Assembly: GCF_004216955.1 (NCBI RefSeq)
Contig: NZ_SGXL01000001.1
Coordinates: forward strand, 2,569,413 to 2,633,412
From: Fictibacillus sp. BK138
GTDB lineage: Bacteria > Bacillota > Bacilli > Bacillales > Fictibacillaceae
Length of the DNA stretch: 64,000 bases
Direction of reading: 5' to 3'
The position numbers were made by a program, and so were the translations under genes. Positions 16,957-24,987 of the stretch are shown one piece after another. Numbering within the stretch: the first letter of the stretch is position 1; the number at the start of each line of letters is the position of its first letter. A model generated the notes under the pieces. That model did no database searches and was not told the DNA's origin. It worked only from the letters and a program-made list of their open reading frames with translations.

Positions 16957-17517
16957 TCAAAGATTAAAGTGTTCTTTTATTTGTATAGCAACTTCTTCTG
17001 GACCCAAACCTTTGTTATTAATACGCAGGTAATTCTCTTTTTTTATCTCGCCTTCAAATGAGTTCATCCGGTATTTATCCATTGAAGTTTTCAAATCATT
17101 TTCTGACCATTCGATGTTTCGTTTGGTTGGTTTGTGTTCTAATCGATGAGGTGTCTTGTTGCGTTTCAGCCTTTCCTCCAAGTCAGTCTCGAGTTCTACA
17201 AAATAGATGTCTGCTCCCTTAGCTTCAAAAATTCGGCAAACATCCTCAACGAACTTCCAATCTGACTCGTAATTGAACGCCCATACATATGTAAATATCA
17301 TTCCGTATTGATCACTTTGTGCAAACTCTTTAAAGATTTCTGTGCGAAACAAGTGGACGAGACTTTTCCCTTCTTTCGTCCCATAATCAAAAAACTTCGT
17401 CACAAGATCGATCGTCATGTGGTTATGAAAGAGCTTCAGCTCCGTAACCTTCTCCAGCTCATGCCCCACGGTCATCTTACCCACCGCTTGAGGACCGAAT
17501 AACAAAACCAGCTTCAT
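16957..17517 (-). CDS. P-loop kinase, shikimate-kinase-like
   Basis: 186 residues. GPQAVGKMTVG (about 8-18) is an unusual Walker A with Met in place of the common Ser/Thr after Lys, followed by Thr. HNHMTIDLVTKFF and ERLKRNKTPHRLEHKPTKRN form the substrate and lid regions. Related AAA-family kinases are common in Bacillus resistance clusters, but their substrates are unknown. RBS GGGGGGTGC precedes ATG. Neighbours are a GNAT-pentapeptide gene upstream and a hydrolase downstream on the same strand. Confidence 0.78.
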   Translation of the reverse strand: MKLVLLFGPQAVGKMTVGHELEKVTELKLFHNHMTIDLVTKFFDYGTKEGKSLVHLFRTEIFKEFAQSDQYGMIFTYVWAFNYESDWKFVEDVCRIFEAKGADIYFVELETDLEERLKRNKTPHRLEHKPTKRNIEWSENDLKTSMDKYRMNSFEGEIKKENYLRINNKGLGPEEVAIQIKEHFNL

Positions 17518-17572
17518 GATGCACCCCCCATTTTTAACCGAAATATCTAAATGGTGTTCTCTGTTAAAACCT

Positions 17573-18490
17573 TTATTTCTTTACTAAATCATATGCTTTT
17601 AAAAGCTCATCAACCGGTATATTATTAATCTTCATACCGGTTACATCACTCTCTGCTATTTCAACGTTTCGGAGATCACAGTTGCTTATTTTACTTCCTT
17701 TAAGGTCGCACCTCTCGAAAGAAACTGAATTCCCGCCATCTCCTAAGTTTGTGTCAAGGAACTGCACGCCACCTAAGGTAACAAATCTCATTTTACTGTC
17801 AGAAAGGTTCAAATCTGCAAACAGCGTATTTCGATAATTGATATTTTGAAACTTAGAATGACTAAGGTTGCAATTGCTCACATGAAGGTTGCTCACATTG
17901 CTGGTACTGATTGAGCTGCCCTCTAAATTCACTTGATAGAAATCGGTAGCAGATAGATTACAGTTTTCATATTGGGTCTTAGAAAGGTCTTGATCATTTA
18001 CAAGATTCTCTGCTTTGCTCTCGATTTTCTTTACATAGCAAAATTCATCTTCTGTTTCAAAAGTAGTTCGGTACCCCATCTTTTCGTAAAAATGATGGTT
18101 GTTTAATTGTCTGCTTGATGTTTCAAGGTCCCATGCCCGAACGTGAGGAAACTCTTGCTCAATGAATCTTATCGCTTTTGAACCGATCCCTTTCCCCTGA
18201 TGAACGGGATTAACAAAAATACGATCAATTCTGCCGTATGATTGACCCGAAACTGTAACAATAATTCCACCCGCAATCTCATCACGATACATAATCTTAT
18301 AATAATTCAGTTCTTCAATCATGTACTTTGTTACTTCCAGAGATGAGTAACCTGGAGGCTGAATGTTGTAATCGACAACATCCTTATTAGGAAGCCATTT
18401 AGCCGCCTCCTCATCAAAAGTCTTTTTCATGATTTCTGTTAATTCCACTGCATCCTGCAAAGTTGCTAATTCAATAGTAATGATGGACAT
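17573..18490 (-). CDS. GNAT acetyltransferase fused to a pentapeptide-repeat domain
   Basis: 305 residues. The N-terminal half (1-155) is a GNAT domain with the acetyl-CoA loop VNPVHQGKGIGSKAIRFIEQ. The C-terminal half (about 165-290) is a right-handed helix of A(D/N)LxX repeats: NCNLSATDFYQVNLEGSSIS, ADLNLSDSKM, RCDLKGSKISNCDLRNVEIA. Pentapeptide repeats can mimic DNA (Qnr-type) or act as scaffolds; fusion to an acetyltransferase in one chain is not common. AAGGAG lies before ATG. What it modifies is unknown. Confidence 0.85.
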   Translation of the reverse strand: MSIITIELATLQDAVELTEIMKKTFDEEAAKWLPNKDVVDYNIQPPGYSSLEVTKYMIEELNYYKIMYRDEIAGGIIVTVSGQSYGRIDRIFVNPVHQGKGIGSKAIRFIEQEFPHVRAWDLETSSRQLNNHHFYEKMGYRTTFETEDEFCYVKKIESKAENLVNDQDLSKTQYENCNLSATDFYQVNLEGSSISTSNVSNLHVSNCNLSHSKFQNINYRNTLFADLNLSDSKMRFVTLGGVQFLDTNLGDGGNSVSFERCDLKGSKISNCDLRNVEIAESDVTGMKINNIPVDELLKAYDLVKK

Positions 18491-18526
18491 AATATTTTCT
18501 CCTTTGTTGTAAAAACTCTTCAGTCC

Positions 18527-18727
18527 TTATTTTTTTGCAAAATAAAGATCTTTTTCAGCTAATGCTAAACAAAGCTGTTCCATTGCTTTTGGTCCCATTC
18601 CATGAAGTTTCATGACCTCATCTTTTGTCATCTCAGTAAGTTGTTCTAGAGAAGTAATCCCCGCTCCACTTAGCGCCCGTTGAGCAGGTTTTGCAATTTT
18701 GGTTGGTAAAGCTGTTTTTTGGTTCAT
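18527..18727 (-). CDS. Small helix-hairpin-helix (alpha-CTD-like) DNA-binding protein
   Basis: 66 residues. PAQRALSGAGITSLEQLTEM, then KLHGMGPKAMEQLCLALAEK, is a two-HhH arrangement like the C-terminal domain of RNA polymerase alpha subunit. Such stand-alone proteins are common in Bacillus; they probably bind DNA or another protein. RBS AAAGGAA precedes ATG. It is 37 bases upstream of the GNAT-pentapeptide gene on the same strand. Confidence 0.8.
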   Translation of the reverse strand: MNQKTALPTKIAKPAQRALSGAGITSLEQLTEMTKDEVMKLHGMGPKAMEQLCLALAEKDLYFAKK

Positions 18728-18783
18728 TTCCTTTCAACTCCTACAATCATAAAAATAAAAAACCGAAACAACTTAAAACAAGC

Positions 18784-19620
18784 CTATTTCAATTTTTTCT
18801 TATCAGGTTGCAACAAGTTAATAAGAGCTTGGTAATCCTTCTTTGTTAGATAATCTTTTGTTTCTTTAAGCAAACGATATTCGTTATCGGCTGTCCTTAC
18901 AACAAAATAATCGAGATGATCCATGGCTAGAAATTTTTCATTTAGCATAAGTGTATCTTTCATTTCAAAGGAGTCCATATAAATTTCAATGTAGTCACCT
19001 TTTTTCGGAAACAGCGTATACAGCCATCTAAACGAATCACCTTTCTTGTGATTATGATTCTCCCCATCGAATTCGATTCTTTCAACGTCTTCCCATGCGA
19101 GATGTTTTTCAGAAAACGAGGTAAATGAGTGATAACCCGTTTGGTCAAGATAGGTAAAATCTTTTCCGCCTAGATAAAAAAACAATAGGCCAAGTACTGC
19201 AGGCGTGACAATGAACCACTTTGAAATCGTTACACTCCCTGGTCCTTTTGTAAATGCCACATGAAGATAGGCATAGAGTATGAGCCCAACTATGGAAATA
19301 ATATAAGCAACAAAGATCATGTCATAATCACCGTGAAAGTACCAAACATCTGAAAAATTTACATCCCGATTTGTGTAGAATAATATGAACTGCATTCCAA
19401 GATGATAGAAAAGGACGAAACCAAAGAATACAGCTGTTTTTATTCGAAACCTTGTCATTAAGCACCAGCCTATGTACATAAAGAAAACAATCAATGTCAG
19501 TATAAAGAACGATTCACTCCAACCCACGTTTGTTTTAACATTGTCAAAAATCAAGTAACTAGCTGATATTACGGCAAAAGTAAATAAGAAAAAACCTAGA
19601 ATCTTCAAACCCGTCTTCAA
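18784..19620 (-). CDS. Membrane protein with five N-terminal TM segments and cytoplasmic C-domain
   Basis: 278 residues. Five hydrophobic segments lie in residues 1-155, with a hydrophilic C-terminal part that contains VERIEFDGENHNHKK and reads like a small PH-type beta domain (about 165-270). The start is TTG with GGAGGG upstream. I do not recognise the family. It is divergent from ctaB, in the position that ctaA occupies in B. subtilis, but it is not CtaA: it lacks the paired His motifs of heme A synthase. Confidence 0.7.
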   Translation of the reverse strand: MKTGLKILGFFLFTFAVISASYLIFDNVKTNVGWSESFFILTLIVFFMYIGWCLMTRFRIKTAVFFGFVLFYHLGMQFILFYTNRDVNFSDVWYFHGDYDMIFVAYIISIVGLILYAYLHVAFTKGPGSVTISKWFIVTPAVLGLLFFYLGGKDFTYLDQTGYHSFTSFSEKHLAWEDVERIEFDGENHNHKKGDSFRWLYTLFPKKGDYIEIYMDSFEMKDTLMLNEKFLAMDHLDYFVVRTADNEYRLLKETKDYLTKKDYQALINLLQPDKKKLK

Positions 19621-19727
19621 GCATGTTCCCTCCGATTATTACTGTGATGTTTTAATCCTCCATTCTTTTTCGACAAAAAACTCAAAACTCCCTCTTTTTC
19701 CCAAGTCAACTACTAACTGCCTATCAC

Positions 19728-19765
19728 ATAACCCTCACACAACCCTCACAAAACGTTCACAAAAC
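19728..19765 (+). promoter_or_regulatory. ResD-like direct repeats upstream of ctaB
   Basis: TCAC recurs at 19724, 19735, 19746 and 19757, exactly 11 bp apart. The proximal copies read CCTCACAAA and GTTCACAAA, the reverse complement of TTTGTGAAC, close to the ResD consensus TTTGTGAAT. The last copy ends 7 bases before the -35. Phase and position fit an activator array for the ResDE oxygen/NO regulon, which includes ctaB in B. subtilis. Confidence 0.6.
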
Positions 19766-19769
19766 TCTT

Positions 19770-19798
19770 TTGTAATGTGCTCGGTGTTGTTCTATCAT
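19770..19798 (+). promoter_or_regulatory. SigA promoter of ctaB
   Basis: TTGTAA (19770-19775), 17 bases, TATCAT (19793-19798), directly downstream of the ResD-like repeats. Confidence 0.65.
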
Positions 19799-19879
19799 TT
19801 GTACTGGGAAAAGATTTAGTGCTTTAATAGAGATGTATTTAAGGTTACAATTAATTGGTTAACCTATAGAGATAAATAT

Positions 19880-20809
19880 ATGAAGATGGTGTCTTGTAGA
19901 ATGGAAAGAACTTTGGAAAAACAAAAGATGTCAGCCGTCCTGGGACAAACGGTCAAAACAGGGATTATTAAATCCAACCTTGTACCGATGTTCGCTGGAT
20001 TGACGCTGGCTTTATATACGTACGATATCGATCCTGGTGATAAGCTGTTAGATGTGTTATTCGCCTTAATCGGCACGATCCTAGTGATTGGTGCCGCGGG
20101 GACTTTTAATAACATTTATGATCGCGATATCGATGCGATTATGGAAAGAACGAAGGTAAGACCTACAGTTACGGGCGAGATCAACGTGCGTTCGGCATTA
20201 TGGCTCGGAATCGTAATGGCTGTTCTCGGCATAATTGCACTTGCTTTTACTACTCCACTCGCTGCAGTGTTAGGTTTTCTTGGTCTCTTCTTTTACGTTG
20301 TGCCTTATACAATGCTGACGAAACGCCGAACGATCTATAACACAGAGGTCGGCTCAATTTCTGGAGCGATGCCTCCACTTATCGGGTGGGCCGCGATGAC
20401 CGGAACCCTTACACATCCAGCAATTGCAGCGTTATTCATTATTCAAGTAATTTGGCAGATGCCGCACTTCTACGCGATTGCGATTCGCCGACATGATGAA
20501 TACAAAGCAGCAAGAATTCCAATGTTGCCGGTTGTAAAAGGGGTTAAGAGAACGTATACCCAAACCAACATTTACTTAGTGCTATTGAGCTTAACAAGTT
20601 TTCTTTTCTTGCCGTTGAGCTTAGGACTGACACTTGTTGCCCTATTAATGAACGTTGGCTGGCTCGTGCTCAGCATCTACGGTTATAAGAAAAACAAGGA
20701 TTCAGAGAAATGGGCAAAACTGCTCTTCATCTATTCGCTGATCCATATGACGATCTTGTTCTCGACAGTTATCGTTTACTCCCTCGTTGGGATTTTCATT
20801 CTTAAATAG
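19880..20809 (+). CDS. ctaB: Heme O synthase (protoheme IX farnesyltransferase)
   Basis: 309 residues, UbiA superfamily, about nine membrane segments. It attaches farnesyl to heme B to give heme O, needed for aa3-type terminal oxidases. The first Asp-rich motif NNIYDRDIDAIMERTKVRPT (about 77-96) and the later RHDEYKAARIPMLPV hold the Mg-prenyl-diphosphate ligands. No strong RBS is visible before ATG 19880; ATG 19901 or 19928 are possible starts. Unlike B. subtilis, neither ctaA nor ctaCDEF is next to it, so it may be a second or relocated copy. It is followed by its own terminator. Confidence 0.95.
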   Translation: MKMVSCRMERTLEKQKMSAVLGQTVKTGIIKSNLVPMFAGLTLALYTYDIDPGDKLLDVLFALIGTILVIGAAGTFNNIYDRDIDAIMERTKVRPTVTGEINVRSALWLGIVMAVLGIIALAFTTPLAAVLGFLGLFFYVVPYTMLTKRRTIYNTEVGSISGAMPPLIGWAAMTGTLTHPAIAALFIIQVIWQMPHFYAIAIRRHDEYKAARIPMLPVVKGVKRTYTQTNIYLVLLSLTSFLFLPLSLGLTLVALLMNVGWLVLSIYGYKKNKDSEKWAKLLFIYSLIHMTILFSTVIVYSLVGIFILK

Positions 20810-20814
20810 AAAGC

Positions 20815-20843
20815 AAAAAAAGCCTGGGCAGCCAGGCTTTTTT
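20815..20843. terminator. Bidirectional terminator after ctaB
   Basis: AAAGCCTGG, GCAG loop, CCAGGCTTT with A and T runs on both sides. Confidence 0.9.
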
Positions 20844-21354
20844 AATATTCCATCGAATTAGCCGTTCTCACAACGTCATCAATCGTGTATTCCTTCTCAA
20901 CTTTTGGTGCTTTGATGAGCATGATGGAGTAATAGGTCCCGTCTTTTTTCCAACGAATTTGTTTCACATTTATCGCATCGCCCTCTATCAAAGCTTCAGT
21001 TCCATCCTTTAGTTTCACGGTTTTCATTGTTTTCTCATCACTCGACCATGTTGTGTTTTTATTATGATAAGTAGTGACGTGAAGATTAACGCCAACGCCA
21101 TCTCCATAAATGAATTCGGTATGTAGAATATCCCTCTTTGGGTTGCCTGGCATATCTCCAGCATAAGTTAATGAAACGTTTTTCGGTTCAAAGGGGAGTA
21201 CAGTAGGAGCCGCTAGTTTTTCTTGAACACTTTCAGGAAATTGTTCTGCTACTTCTTTTATTTCTGGATAATCTTCTTTCAACTCTTCTACTGCCGCATT
21301 ATCATTACAGGCAGATAATAAAAAGATAAACAGGATTATAAGGATTCTTTTCAT
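20842..21354 (-). CDS. Lipoprotein, unknown function
   Basis: 170 residues with a lipoprotein signal: positively charged start, hydrophobic stretch and lipobox LLSAC (Cys about 16). The mature domain has a YAGD loop and TEALIEGDAINVKQIRWKKD, reminiscent of DUF4367-type extracytoplasmic domains, though I hold that weakly. RBS GGGGGAT precedes ATG. It stands convergent to ctaB and may share that terminator. Confidence 0.75.
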   Translation of the reverse strand: MKRILIILFIFLLSACNDNAAVEELKEDYPEIKEVAEQFPESVQEKLAAPTVLPFEPKNVSLTYAGDMPGNPKRDILHTEFIYGDGVGVNLHVTTYHNKNTTWSSDEKTMKTVKLKDGTEALIEGDAINVKQIRWKKDGTYYSIMLIKAPKVEKEYTIDDVVRTANSMEY

Positions 21355-21408
21355 TCACCAATCCCCCTTCTTTACTAATACAGTCAGGTTCCACTCTCCA
21401 TAAATCCG

Positions 21409-21717
21409 TTAAGCCATATAGTATACACCGGACACAAGTATAGATAAGATACAAAACAATCCTGATGCGAGTGTAACTGGATTTACCAACGGCCAATTGT
21501 CTTCAATTGGCGCATCATAACCAAATCTAGCTCTTTGATAACCAGTAAAGTATCCAGATTTCCCTTTAACATTAAGAAGAAAAATGATTAATATTGAAAA
21601 TGTTAAGATGCCAATTATAAAGAATGAATCTACCCAATTAAAATCAAATTTTATGTACAATAAATAAACCAATACCAATTCAATGGTCAGTGTAGTCATA
21701 AACTTTAATTTTTGCAT
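21409..21717 (-). CDS. Small membrane protein, DUF3899-like
   Basis: 102 residues from ATG 21717 (GGAGTGGG upstream). Three hydrophobic segments: 8-24, 33-50 and 84-100, with a conserved-looking loop GYFTGYQRARFGYD. Size and topology resemble DUF3899 membrane proteins of Bacillus. Function unknown. It lies 55 bases upstream of the lipoprotein gene on the same strand. Confidence 0.65.
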   Translation of the reverse strand: MQKLKFMTTLTIELVLVYLLYIKFDFNWVDSFFIIGILTFSILIIFLLNVKGKSGYFTGYQRARFGYDAPIEDNWPLVNPVTLASGLFCILSILVSGVYYMA

Positions 21718-21820
21718 TACACCCACTCCATTTGTTAATTTTTACCTATATACTTCTTTAATACCTAAGAATATCCCTTTTTCTTTAGACCTTAATCTTT
21801 TATGTATTCTTCTTAACAAT

Positions 21821-21884
21821 AAAAAGCAGTTCAGTTTTGGAGTATAAAATGAAAAATAACACTCCAAAACGAACTGCTTTTTTA
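21821..21884. terminator. Long bidirectional terminator hairpin
   Basis: AAAGCAGTTC and GTTTTGGAGT (21823-21843) pair with ACTCCAAAAC and GAACTGCTTT (21861-21880), a 20-bp stem with one bulged base and a 17-base loop, then TTTT on the plus side and AAAAA/TTTTT on the minus side. Confidence 0.8.
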
Positions 21885-22031
21885 TATGCTTTCCTTAATA
21901 TGAATCGTATGTTAAGTCGTATAATTCGAATGAGTAGATAGGAATAAAAATTACGGAGGACCTTATCAAATAACAAACATTGGTCATTAAATCATAAAAA
22001 CAATGTGGATGCATTTTGTAATACCACTTTT

Positions 22032-22502
22032 TTATTTATCTAGGAAACTTTTTAACGGTTTTTGAAGTACGTCCACAACAGCTATGATAATACTTGTGGC
22101 TAAAATACTCATCAGACTTATCGATATAGGACCTGCTGAATCATCTCCTGAGATACTAGAAATCACCTTTAAGCTTATTATCAATAACACAATGAAGAAA
22201 ATGGCGGTAAAAGCACATTTTTTTATCACCTTTAAAGAATTAAGTGATGACTCCGAGAAAGCATTGTTCCCTTCGATAAAGGTTAATAGTTTATATACTT
22301 GAAACAACGAAAAAGAAAATGCAATACAGATTCCATACGCACATACTAAAAGTGGGTATATCGAGTAATCCCCATCTGGATGTGCTTTTACATCTCTAAT
22401 GGTTAACACAGGCATCCAATAAATGCACAAAGTAAGCATTGCAATTCCAACCATAAAAATAATTACCTTTAAGAAAATGGCTGAACCTCGTTTACCATTC
22501 AT
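22032..22502 (-). CDS. DUF2975-family membrane protein (orphan copy)
   Basis: 156 residues, four membrane segments, with the family phrase FQVYKLLTFIEGNNAFSESS in the middle loop. It is a paralogue of the DUF2975 protein at 23584-24063, sharing the layout YPLLVCAYG/FQVYKLL. DUF2975 genes normally sit with a small Cro-type regulator; this copy has none next to it and lies just downstream of the yoaT-like gene. Role unknown. Confidence 0.8.
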   Translation of the reverse strand: MNGKRGSAIFLKVIIFMVGIAMLTLCIYWMPVLTIRDVKAHPDGDYSIYPLLVCAYGICIAFSFSLFQVYKLLTFIEGNNAFSESSLNSLKVIKKCAFTAIFFIVLLIISLKVISSISGDDSAGPISISLMSILATSIIIAVVDVLQKPLKSFLDK

Positions 22503-22521
22503 TTAAAATACCTCACTTATC

Positions 22522-23319
22522 TCAATTCGGAGTGTAAAGGTTACTAGTAACAATACCCCTGGAATTGCCCTTAACCCTTTTCAGTGTTGCTACAATAAGA
22601 AAGCTGACGATCACTAACAGGAGCCATGAGCTCACCTTTCCGAGATGAACGAGACTCCACGCTTCGGTTTGATTCGGATATTTCCAAGCTCCAAAGAACG
22701 TCGCGATATTTTCGGCGATCCATATAAAAAATCCGATCAGCATGAAAGAAAGTGCGAGAGGCATTCGATACCGTGTTCCATTCACATTGTATGTTACCCA
22801 TGATTGCCAAAAGACGATGATGACAAGTCCGGATAACCACCAGCGAACGTCAATCCAATAGTGGTGAGTGAAAAAATTCAAATAAATCGCAGCTGCAAGA
22901 GATACTACTGCCCAAAATGGTGGCCACTTCACCAATTCAACATTAAGTCTCCTCCACGCCTGGCATAGATAACTCGCTACACTCGCATACATGAATCCGC
23001 TGTACAGAGGCACCCCAGCTATTTTGGAATATCCTTCTCCTGGGTAAGACCACGAGCCCATATGAACCTTGAAAAGTTCAAGAGCAAGACCAATAAGGTG
23101 GAACAACGTGATCACTTTGAGTTCATCCTTTGTTTCAAGTCCTGAACGAACCATCAACCACTGCATCAAGAGGCAGATGATCAGCAACCAGTCATACCGA
23201 GGCAAGATTGGCATCGGCACGATTTGTGTAATAGCCAACGAGGCAAAGATAACGACTGGAAACAAACACGATAGGGCTTGCTCCCAACCAAATATAACGA
23301 GCTGCTTAAATGCTCTCAT
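22522..23319 (-). CDS. yoaT: DUF817 membrane protein, YoaT-like
   Basis: 265 residues with about eight membrane segments. The motifs GSWSYPG and TFFGAWKYPNQTEAWSLVHL, rich in Trp and Tyr, are typical of DUF817. In B. subtilis yoaS, yozG and yoaT form a unit, and the order of the DUF2975, HTH and DUF817 genes here (24063 to 22522) repeats it. Function is unknown in any organism I can recall. A 36-base gap follows yozG. Confidence 0.85.
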   Translation of the reverse strand: MRAFKQLVIFGWEQALSCLFPVVIFASLAITQIVPMPILPRYDWLLIICLLMQWLMVRSGLETKDELKVITLFHLIGLALELFKVHMGSWSYPGEGYSKIAGVPLYSGFMYASVASYLCQAWRRLNVELVKWPPFWAVVSLAAAIYLNFFTHHYWIDVRWWLSGLVIIVFWQSWVTYNVNGTRYRMPLALSFMLIGFFIWIAENIATFFGAWKYPNQTEAWSLVHLGKVSSWLLLVIVSFLIVATLKRVKGNSRGIVTSNLYTPN

Positions 23320-23355
23320 GATTCATGCCCCCACAGATTTTTAATAAGAAATGCC

Positions 23356-23574
23356 TTAATGGCTTTCCTCGTCACTTTTGTATTCTAAAAGATCCCCAGG
23401 CTGACATTCTAAAGCCTTACAGATTGCCTCTAAAGTGGACAAACGGATCGCTTTTGCTTTTCCGTTTTTCAAAATCGAAAGGTTAGCCATCGTGATTCCA
23501 ACCTTCTCCGACAGTTCTGTAACGCTCATTTTCCGTTTAGCCAGCATCACATCGATATTGATTATAATCGCCAT
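23356..23574 (-). CDS. yozG: Small Cro/C1-type HTH regulator, YozG-like
   Basis: 72 residues, almost all helix-turn-helix: MAIIINIDVMLAKRKMSVTE, then SEKVGITMANLSILKNGKAK and LEAICKALECQPGDLLEY. This is the standard partner of DUF2975 membrane proteins; the pair is thought to act as a regulator held or signalled by its membrane partner. RBS AGGTG lies 8 bases before ATG; 9 bases separate it from yoaS. Confidence 0.92.
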   Translation of the reverse strand: MAIIINIDVMLAKRKMSVTELSEKVGITMANLSILKNGKAKAIRLSTLEAICKALECQPGDLLEYKSDEESH

Positions 23575-23583
23575 GTTTTCACC

Positions 23584-24063
23584 TCAGACCGTTAAATCAT
23601 TCTCTGATTTTATATCGATCGCATTTTTTAATAGCTTTTGAAGAACAGCGGCAAAGACTGCGATCACCATGCTGCCAAAAATAATGACCATTCCGATTAA
23701 AATCATTCCCGGCGCATCATCAACCTCCGCCATAAGGTAAATGAGTGGCATAAATAACGCAAATAGTCCGCTGATGATGATGGCACAGTATTTGATATTC
23801 TGTATAGATCTCACTGATAATTCCGAGAAGGCTTCGTCCTTGTCTATGTAGCTTAAAAGTTTATAAGTTTGGAACAGTGCTGCAAAAAATGAAATCGCTG
23901 ATGCATACAATCCGATCAAAAAAGGATATTGCAAAAAATCTAACGTTGGATTCAATTCTGCAAAAAACGCAGGGATCTCAGGCAAAATAAAGATACACAA
24001 ACCAAGAACAGGAAGTCCCATAAGAAAAAGAACGAATTTCAAAAAGAATGTTTCTCGTTTCAT
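23584..24063 (-). CDS. yoaS: DUF2975 membrane protein, YoaS-like
   Basis: 159 residues from ATG 24063 (GGTGAGGTG upstream); a longer frame from 24078 has no RBS. Four membrane segments, with the family loop FQTYKLLSYIDKDEAFSELS. It is co-directional with the YozG-like regulator. The DUF2975-HTH pair is widespread in Firmicutes and Actinobacteria; its signal is unknown. Array B starts about 130 bases upstream. Confidence 0.88.
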   Translation of the reverse strand: MKRETFFLKFVLFLMGLPVLGLCIFILPEIPAFFAELNPTLDFLQYPFLIGLYASAISFFAALFQTYKLLSYIDKDEAFSELSVRSIQNIKYCAIIISGLFALFMPLIYLMAEVDDAPGMILIGMVIIFGSMVIAVFAAVLQKLLKNAIDIKSENDLTV

Positions 24064-24192
24064 AACCAAGCACCTCACCTATTTATTATTCAATATAATA
24101 ATACATTGTTTATCGTTTTACAATAAACAATTATTGATATTTATTATATTATTATCGAAATGGATATATGTAATGTAAAATTAATTGTCGAA

Positions 24193-24300
24193 AGACCTAT
24201 ATTTTTAAAAAAAGACTTAATTAGCCTTAGAGAAGACTTAATTTTTCTAATTTAGACCTAATTTACTCTCATTTAGACCTTATTACTGCAATTTAGACTT
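24193..24300. repeat. Array B: six imperfect units at 20/21-bp spacing, core TTTAGACCT
   Basis: AGAC starts at 24193, 24213, 24234, 24254, 24275 and 24295, spacings 20, 21, 20, 21, 20. The later units read AATTTAGACCTAATT-like, the earlier ones A-rich. The array lies between the truncated-hemoglobin terminator and the yoaS start, with no gene inside. Confidence 0.8.
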
Positions 24301-24305
24301 TAGGC

Positions 24306-24341
24306 AAAAAAAAAGAGCATTCCTTATAAAAAGAAATGCTC
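24306..24341 (-). terminator. Terminator of the truncated hemoglobin gene
   Basis: GAGCATT/AATGCTC stem followed by a run of nine T on the minus strand. Confidence 0.8.
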
Positions 24342-24366
24342 CATAGAAACCTAATACGCTTCGATT

Positions 24367-24729
24367 TTATTTATACAAAATATCGTCTCTAAGTGATGCA
24401 ACCCTTGTTAAGGCTGTATCGATATCCGACTCTGGCACACCGAAATGCGCTAGTGCATCGTGCAGATGTGTGGCGATCGCATTGAAATGCTCTGGCTGCA
24501 GGTTCATTCCTTCATGAGCTTTTGCCATTGACTTGCCTGAGTAGTTCTTTGGACCACCAAGTGCGAAGCTGATGAATTTCGTCTGATGGCTTTTTTGCTT
24601 TTCCATGTGAACGCCTTCAAAAAATTGATTCACCGTTTCGTCTTTTAACACTAGCTCGTTATAAAAGTAATCCACGACCTTAGCGATTGCTTCTTCGCCG
24701 CCAACTTTTTCATAGAGATTCTGTTCCAA
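24367..24729 (-). CDS. Truncated hemoglobin, group I
   Basis: 120 residues from TTG 24729, selected because GGAGGA lies 8 bases upstream and this gives the usual trHb length. YEKVGGEEAIAKVVDYFYNE carries the B10 Tyr; the proximal heme His is in AKAHEGMNL, followed by HFNAIATHLHDAL. Group I trHbs bind O2 and can convert NO to nitrate. The nos gene lies about 3 kb away, so NO handling is a reasonable inference. Monocistronic, with its own terminator. Confidence 0.93.
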   Translation of the reverse strand: MEQNLYEKVGGEEAIAKVVDYFYNELVLKDETVNQFFEGVHMEKQKSHQTKFISFALGGPKNYSGKSMAKAHEGMNLQPEHFNAIATHLHDALAHFGVPESDIDTALTRVASLRDDILYK

Positions 24730-24987
24730 AATAATAGCTCCTCCTATTGATGATTTTGACATACCTCAATATCTTTACCCTTTTTTATCATTTGAACAAG
24801 CCAATTTCGGATTTTGAGCCAAAAGTCCTTTTGGTATTTTTGCTGCATACGAAAAAATAACGGATCACTACCAGATTACGAATTATTTTCTGCAGCATAG
24901 AGAGAAAATGTTAAAAGTACTGTTTAAACGAGTAAAACGCTTAGAGCAAACTGCGCTCCAAGCGTCATTATATAATGGAAAAATAGA

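Noticed and set aside
16957-17517. Shikimate kinase aroK
   Set aside because: The Walker A and the rest of the protein differ from AroK; only the general P-loop kinase fold is shared.
18784-19620. Heme A synthase ctaA divergent from ctaB
   Set aside because: The membrane protein there has five N-terminal segments and lacks the His motifs of CtaA.
24938-24966. Hairpin next to array C as a terminator
   Set aside because: It has no T run and no gene ends there; it could be an operator but nothing supports a call.
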